64,000 nt of DNA, taken from assembly GCA_903813345.2 (NCBI GenBank), contig CAIIXF020000005.1, positions 28,769,375 to 28,833,374 of the forward strand, read 5' to 3'. Positions 57,140 to 64,000 of the stretch are shown here, in pieces. Numbering within the stretch: position 1 is the stretch's first letter; every line of letters begins with the position of its first letter. This stretch comes from Owenia fusiformis. Its lineage: Eukaryota; Annelida; Polychaeta; Sabellida; Oweniidae. Both the position numbers and the translations under genes were made by a program. The notes beneath the pieces were generated by a model that searched no databases, was not told the origin of the DNA, and was given only the letters and a program-made list of their open reading frames with translations.

Positions 57140-57410
57140 AAATTCCTTGTGTTGTACCGTTCAGGGGCTTAGTCAGCTTTCAGTCAGGGGGGTGTGATTG
57201 CCCAAATTTTCAGTCAGGGGGGTTGCAACTGGGACAAAAGCTAAGCAAAATTATGTTTTCAATATCTGTTTTTAATATTACAAAAACTGATGCAACTTCC
57301 TTCAAAATTGAGCTATTTAAAGCTCTTTTCTTCTATCTAATGGCTCTCTTTTTATTGGTAATGGGGGGGGGGCACCCATTTGCAACCCCCTGGCTATGTA
57401 CTACATTTAG
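57140..57410. repeat. Relative of the dispersed repeat at 35.9 and 36.9 kb
   Basis: Contains TTCAGTCAGGGGGGT twice, then GCAACTTCCTTCAAAATTGA, AAGCTCTTTTCTTC and ATTGGTAATGGGGGGGGG, in the same order as 36905-37285 from its middle onward. Confidence 0.6.
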
Positions 57411-60400
57411 AGAGATTTGTAGGTTTAACTATGAAATTCACTGTCAAGTTCTCTTTCTAGGATATTCTGACAGACATTTACATATAAAAATATCTAGAAA
57501 CTAGACTAGATCTTTCTAAAATGATGAAAACATCAGTTTGCTCAAATTTCATCACCCTCGTTTTGTACCTTAACCCATGCGTTTAACTGCCACGCTTAAT
57601 TTGGTACACCCTGTGCCCATAGTCAGCACCAAACCTAGCCAGGCTCTTGCCATGCTTGTAAAATACATTCATATTTTACAAGCAAAACATTTGTATTTCA
57701 GATTAATTAGTTTAAGGTCTCTGGGTAGTTATCAAAGATTTACACCAAATGGGAAACAAATAAATCATGCGGAATTTTGAATTTTAAAAAATTAGAGAGT
57801 TCTACTTTGACCTTCAGTCAGTTTTTACTACTCTCATGTCTCATTTACATATCATTTACATAACCAGGGTCACAATTGTCATGACCCTAAACATCATGAA
57901 ATAGCTTTTTATACAACCCTCTGAAATTGTAACTGAAAAAAGAAGTCTTTGAAAAATATATTGATATTTATGAACAAAGTTCCAACAATCTTTTTTTTTA
58001 TTATCTCAAAGAAAATGTCTGTTGCTAAATGAAAGAAAACTTTCAAAAAGGAAATCTATGGTTAGGATTCTGTAAAAGGATGCCATGAATAAAAACACTA
58101 ATGACAGTGTAAAGGATAATTTGTAAATAAGTATCTATAAAACATTTTGATAGAAAAGCTTCATAATGAAGGATTTTTTAGTTCCAATACAAAGGCAAAA
58201 AGTTTTAACCCTGGCTTGTAGCAAGTACCATAGAGTTGCTTACAAGACAGAGTGATTCCTTTGAAAAGACACAGAAAGTTTCTTTGGGAAAAAACTTAGT
58301 GCCTCATTGGGCTCATTCATCTGTTAAGCCTGATATGAATGAAAACTGAATACTAATGCTGCTGTATTCATATTTTGACATCCACAAACCGAGATATACA
58401 TTTTAGCTGGGATTGATAATCAGTTATAGGTCAGGTAAAATGCTCTCTTCATTGGGGTTTTAATTCATAGTCTCTAATATTTTTGTGGAATGTTTGGTGG
58501 TTGGAGTTGGCATCCAGCATTTGGTGTTTACTTTGAATAATTACTTACAAATGATGAAAATGATTGACACAGCCTAGCAATGATTTATGTTAATATGCTG
58601 TTGCTGTAAATGCTGAAAATATAATTTAATGATTTATTAAATCAAAGATAATTTTTTGGTCCACCCTATACATATACAAACATTGATGAATATCTCCCTT
58701 AAATAGTAGAGTCTGTATAACACAAAATGTAAATGTGATCTTTATACACGTCTTATCTCAAATATGTTTATTTATCAGTCAAAATTGAAGAAATGACACT
58801 GATGATTATTAATCAGTAATATATTTGTTTGTATCATTTTTGAAGAGCATTTACTTTAGAATAGTGTAGTGTTGAAAAATTGTTCCGTGGTTAAGGATTC
58901 AAGTACCAAACTTTGTAAAATATATCGTGAGTGGTTTGCTGTTTCCTTTAACCAAGACTGTAAGCCAAGGTTTAAGGCTAGCATCCAGGAGTCATATATG
59001 GCACATACAAAGTATTGTGTCTGGTGCTTAAATCTTTTCACACATGGCGAAATAGTTTTATAAAGCGAAATAAAATTCAGCTCCAGTACAGTCATTTTGA
59101 CATCTGGCCAATTTTCACCCAGTTTCTTGATGGATAGAGCGTCTGACTGCCAATCCTGATATCTGAAGTTCAAATCTCAGCGAAAACGAAATTTTATTTT
59201 TATTTTTCAACCAAAATTCATTTCTTTCGACTGATTGCATTCATTCTGACAGTTGGTTGTTCTTAATATATCGGCGATACTTTGCCCATAATATTGCCTC
59301 ATGATATATCTAAGGTATGTAAGATATTATTTGAGCCATTATAATTGGACATTACTGTTTGTTTGAACAGCCAATGGAAATTATGAAATTGATGAAGATA
59401 ATCAATTTCATTGCATCTAAAAACATTCATCTGTTGTAGAATATTGAATGTATATTATATTAAATACTGTATTTTGATTGGCTGTATGTGGTATACCATG
59501 CCTAGCTGTGTGTGTATATGGCAGTCAGTTCGATTGATTGTAACTGAACTGTCTGAGAGAGTAATTTTTACTGGGCTGATTACAAGACAACAATTAAAAT
59601 ATAATCACAGAAAGTATGTATTTATTAGATTTGTTACAGCAGTCATGTAATGGTAATCAAATGAATTGATAATAATGTTTAGTTTAGATAGGCAATATAT
59701 CTAATGCCTTTAGCTGTAGAATGATGCAGGACACTGGGTGATTTAATGCACCCTGCCTGCTGTGTCATGTATGCTACCTTTAACCACCCTCTTCAGAGTC
59801 TCCTACAAGATCCTCGTGCTTGAACTTGTTCAAAACTTATTTGGCCATGGGCTTAAATCCTTAATACCATATGACATAAAAATGAATATGATTTACTGTA
59901 ATCAAATGATACACTGATAAAGTTTATACTTCAACCTTTGTATTTAATGTTAAATTCAAAATAAGTCAATGAACGTTAGCTGAATAGAAAATATTTTTAT
60001 ATTGCTTAAGATATCGATTATAAGGGGGGGGGGGGGGGTACTGGAAAATGCTGTGTTTTGGTTTTGATCACTTGGCAATGAAGACTAATTCACACAAAGC
60101 TAGGCAAGATGTGTCTGATTTCAGCCAATCTGAACAGAGTATTCATATAATGAACAGTGTGTGAAATATCAATAACGCATTTGTTCTGTACAGTTGCTAA
60201 GTGATTGATTTTTAAAGTGTGCGGCAATTCAATATAAAAAATAAACTTTTCTCTAAATTTTGAGAGTACGCCATGGCATTTTATGCGTATATGATGCTAC
60301 GGCATTAGTATATCTGTTTCTGGAAATGGAGGATACCACATTAATAGTACTTTAAGTTTATTTTTACATGACTGTATAGAAAATATGATAAGCAAATGAT

Positions 60401-62688
60401 ATCTGAAAATCATATATATGTTGATGTCACATTTTGATCACGACAGACATACAAATATGGAAAAATAGATAAAACTTCAGAAAAGAATTAAATATATTTT
60501 TGACATTTTGGGCGACTATACCAGAAATTGTGCTACATAAAACAAAAATGTTAATTATTTATAATTCTGGACAAAATTCAAGATTCCACAAATCTTTTGG
60601 CCAAATATATTTCATATGTTTTTGCTCTCCAGAAATAGAAAACTGAGAAAATTGATAATCACTTTAATTCAATAAGGCTAATCAAAATGAATATTGCTAA
60701 CATTGAATTCACATTTCCTCATTCACTAAAGAACAAATCTGTGGCTTTAATTTTATGTCATTTCTTCTTCAAACTTGTCATTTAAAATTGGCTTAGTTAC
60801 AAGAGATTTGATAATACCACATTTCAAATTTTCCTGATTGCATTTTTTTATCATTACATAGCCAAATATTGACTAGAGGCCAAACAATATTTTCGCATCA
60901 TATTTGATAAGTGATTACAGTAGTCGCAATCACACTTATTTATAACATGACACTGATAACATGTGGCCGGTATCTCAACATATGGGTCAGTCTTTGTCTT
61001 CAGTGTACATGTGATGATATATTCACATGGTGAAAAAGACATTCACATGGTGATAATTCCATTGCAAGGAGGATAGGATTATTGAAAAAAGAAAAAGATT
61101 GAACTGAACTGTACATGTACTACTATTATACAGTGCTTTTGATTCTGTATCCAGGGATTAATAATTGAGCTATAATTAATGGACTGTAAAACACTTTCAT
61201 GCCTCTAATTCAAAAAGGATATATTCATTAAGCAGATGGATAAGACTTTAACAAACAAGAGAACGAGAGTTGCATAGCAGTATAATAGAAAATCATCGAG
61301 AAACCCATAAAATATGGATTTTGATTATGATCCATGGGGTAAATATGATATTATTGAATTTCTTTAGAAAAAATCTGGTTTTGAAATTTAAAGAACTGCC
61401 TGGATCTATGATATGATATGCAATAGGTACAATGTGAATTATAGGTTTAATATAATTACTATTATATATAGTAGCATCACGCAACAAGTATTTATCCAGC
61501 AAAAATAAAAGGTAGATTCATATTATATTAATGGTCAAAGTAACCAATGCAATGGTACAATCACCTGATTTGATGCTGGTTTGATAGATTCAATGTGAAC
61601 ACGATCAATAAATTGCAAATTGTACGTCAGATTTATTTCATTCTGGCATGAAGTTCCTGGTAAGATTGCACTAAGATAATTGTAATTTTTCTGCCTAGTG
61701 ACGATTGCGGAGATTAACATATTGTTATGACAGGCAGTGACTGCAATTACTGAACGGGGATACAAGTGCAACATATGGAATAAAGGCTCTCTAGCTCGAT
61801 TTGATCAAATTTGATGATAATTCAATAGAATTCAAGTTATTTTAAATGTTTAATTGTTGTGGATATTGATATTCAGGATTTATAATTAAGGAATTCAGGT
61901 TTAAGTGAGTATGAAAACTTTTTATAATACAATTGCTTAGATCGCTCCTTGATAAAAGAAATCAAGAATGTTTTGTTTTTTCACTTCAGGGCATATAAAG
62001 ACTGAAGGGCTATCCTAAAACATATCAGGTTTTAGCTATATATCTTTGCAGGTTTTTCCAGATGTCACAAAAAGGCAGACTTTTCACTTTCTAGTAAAAA
62101 TAGTTAAGGTCCTAATCGTGCAGTTTTTCACCATTCTGAGCATTTTTCATGTGAATTTGGGCCAAATTTGCCAAAGCGAACTACCCCCCTAGAATTTATT
62201 TGAAAAATGACCCCCCTTAGCAATTCCTGGCTATAGGCCTAAGATATAATTATTATGTTTTATTAAGGATAAAATAAAATTAATATTCCGTGATCTTCCT
62301 AGGGATTTACCCAACAGTGAGCTAAATCCTAACAGTGACTGTTTTGGTCAAAATAGCTCTGAGTATTTCATTCTTTTGCAAACAGATTTGCAAGGGAGAT
62401 AGCATGTCTTTTTACAGGGTAGATGCACCTGGCTGTGTTGATTACTGAATTTACAATGTATGAAATAAAAACTTAAAACTAACCATATTTTTTTAGTTTC
62501 TTCTGGAGATAAAATTGTCACAAGGACGACATTCATTTCACTGTTACAATCAATATCACGATATTTACAAAGAGCAAACACTTTTTTTTTAATTAATATA
62601 AAAACACTTATAGATTTGCAGTGTTGCTGTTCTCCTCAAGAATTTTCTGATTGTCAATTTGTAATTTTTTCTAATTGTTTGTTTGCAG
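57411..62688. other. 5.3-kb stretch without recognisable gene, possibly an intron of the gene at 62689
   Basis: AT-rich, with a G-run at about 60025-60040, a tRNA-like fragment near 59125 and a repeat at 58450-58520 related to ones at 29695-29790 and 47450-47580. Short open frames show no splice context or family motif. Confidence 0.5.
59110..59180 (+). repeat. tRNA-like SINE fragment
   Basis: TTGATGGATAGAGCGTCTGA resembles a box A and GAAGTTCAAATCTC a box B, about 50 nt apart, followed by an A/T-rich tail. Too degraded to assign to a tRNA. Confidence 0.45.
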
Positions 62689-63096
62689 GAAGCGCTATGA
62701 GTGGGGACAGTGGCATCAACGAGGACATGCTGAACCTCATTCAGGAAATCAACAATGGGAACTTTAACAGCACAATCTTTGAGAACCAACCTCTCGAAAA
62801 TGACTCCTTTAATGTCCTCCCAGGGTTCACCATCTCTGACGATTTCGATCTCGGGATTGGAATGGATCCAATTCACTCACAGTCTTTGGAAGATATGTTG
62901 AAACCTGGGCTACATACTGTGGCCTCTGATATCGGCTCAGGGCTTCATACTGTTGATTTAAGTACTGTTGATGAGCTGACGCCATCTAGTTCAAGCCAGA
63001 GTTCAAAGTCACAAATAGAAAATAATTTTTACAGCAGTACTAACAGTGGAATAGAGGCCTCTGATCTCGGGAGCTTATTGGAACAGTTTGAAGAAG
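62689..63096 (+). CDS. Exon of a PGC-1-family transcriptional coactivator
   Basis: A 408-nt exon after a TTTGCAG acceptor and before GTACGT. A possible initiator ATG lies 9 nt inside (MSGDSGINEDMLNLIQEI), so this is either the first coding exon after a 5' UTR exon or an internal one. The protein is acidic and Ser-rich, like an activation domain. GIEASDLGSLLEQFE near the end matches GIEASDLSSLLEQFE, which I recall from human PPRC1 (PGC-1-related coactivator). PGC-1 proteins lack DNA binding and coactivate nuclear receptors and NRF1 to drive mitochondrial genes. The RNA-recognition and RS regions expected downstream are outside the window. Assignment rests mainly on that motif and the acidic character. 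Confidence 0.62.
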
Positions 63097-64000
63097 GTAC
63101 GTTACAAAGCTGTCAACCGCACTTGTTATTATTGCCCCTTGCATGTTATTATCGCCCTTTAAAGAAGTGCTGTGTTTGTTGTGTTGTGCTTCCGGGTATG
63201 CGTATAGGCAGGCAGGTATCACATAAATCTTGTCATCAAAAGGACAAGGTGCAATTATTGGCAAATATCCCTATGGTCAAAATGAATCATTTGTAGGTGT
63301 AACATGAAGAATAAAATGTCATATAATACTTTGGAAAATATTAAAGTGCTCGGACACACATAAGCTGAGATAGGGATCATTTCGTTCAGTAAGGTTGTAT
63401 TGACTTACATGGGGTTATGCACCATTGACTTAACATGAGGATATCAGCAGATCCCAATAGAGGCCATTGGTTTCCATTGATTATCACAGGAATACCAAGA
63501 ATACACTATGACCTGAATCGATTGCAAACTAATAATTTCACAATACGACACAAATGGTTTATCTCATCAAATGTGCAAATATGAAGTTTGCAATCGATTC
63601 AGGTCATACTTAAAATTAAAAGATTGTACATTTTTTCATCATTTTTTTCCCTACAAAATGGCTATAGAAAAATGCTCCAAAAACAACTTTTACACTTATC
63701 AAATATCATACAAGTTTGTAAAACCAAAGATTATACTATTATATTTCATTATGTAGTAACATATTTGGATAAGATGCAGGGATGCGTAGGATGTAAATGG
63801 ATTTTGACAGACACAAAAATACTTCCTGGTTGGAATCTATGCCTCTACACTTCATGATTGAATTATGACCCTAATAAGTGGCCGATACATAAAAACTGCT
63901 GAATATAGGTCAACAAGATACTAGTGTGCATATAAATGTAATAATTGAAGCAGAATACTCATTTTGAAAAATCAGATGAATTATTTTTTTCCCATGGGGA
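63097..64000. other. Intron downstream of the PGC-1-like exon
   Basis: No further exon recognised. Contains a perfect hairpin at 63507-63608. The open reading continuing past 63096 is intron read-through. Confidence 0.5.
63507..63608. repeat. Perfect 24-bp inverted repeat, 54-nt loop
   Basis: Arms 63507-63530 and 63585-63608 are exact reverse complements (left arm begins TATGACCTGAATCGATTG). About 102 nt overall, inside an intron on the sense strand. Confidence 0.8.

Overview
The window is a piece of an AT-rich, intron-rich animal genome. Coding exons are short, are bounded by GT/AG sites and keep reading phase across introns. Families are metazoan (Polybromo-1, SLC3A-type heavy chain, carnitine palmitoyltransferase 2, C6orf163-like, F-type lectin, PGC-1 family). 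MITEs, tRNA-derived SINEs, a 5'-truncated LINE and minisatellites fill the introns. An invertebrate bilaterian, probably marine, fits best (single-copy ancestral-type SLC3A heavy chain, F-type lectins); I cannot separate mollusc from invertebrate deuterostome by reading alone.

Layout. (1) 1-18736, plus: the 3' two thirds of Polybromo-1 (PBRM1), entering inside bromodomain 5 and running through bromodomain 6, two BAH domains, a Q/N/Y-rich low-complexity exon, the HMG box and the conserved C terminus. Three tandem, phase-0, divergent exons for the first half of the HMG box precede one common second-half exon. (2) 18737-22512: PBRM1 3' UTR and intergenic DNA. (3) 22513-27029, minus: ten-exon SLC3A2/rBAT-like amino-acid transporter heavy chain. 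(4) 27030-27187: 158-bp head-to-head gap shared with (5) CPT2, plus, 27188-49223, 14 coding exons. CPT2 intron 6 is 12.4 kb and holds a 5'-truncated LINE, an intact three-exon secreted F-type-lectin-like gene on the minus strand and a decaying tandem copy of it broken by a MITE. (6) 51347-53296, minus: coiled-coil C6orf163-like gene with a probable 5' non-coding exon and a motif-dense promoter near 54.1 kb. (7) 54.3-57.4 kb: cluster of foldback/TTAA elements and SINEs. (8) 62689-63096, plus: an acidic exon I assign to a PGC-1-family coactivator, whose first exon may lie at the same 54.1-54.2 kb promoter.

Functionally, PBRM1 is a chromatin remodeller subunit, SLC3A2 traffics amino-acid exchangers to the membrane, CPT2 is the inner mitochondrial step of long-chain fatty-acid import, and PGC-1 proteins coactivate mitochondrial genes. 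CPT2 and the PGC-1-like gene are neighbours here, and the CPT2 promoter carries an ETS/GABP-type site. Exon borders were set by eye from splice sites, reading phase and recalled family sequence; no alignment or RNA data were available.
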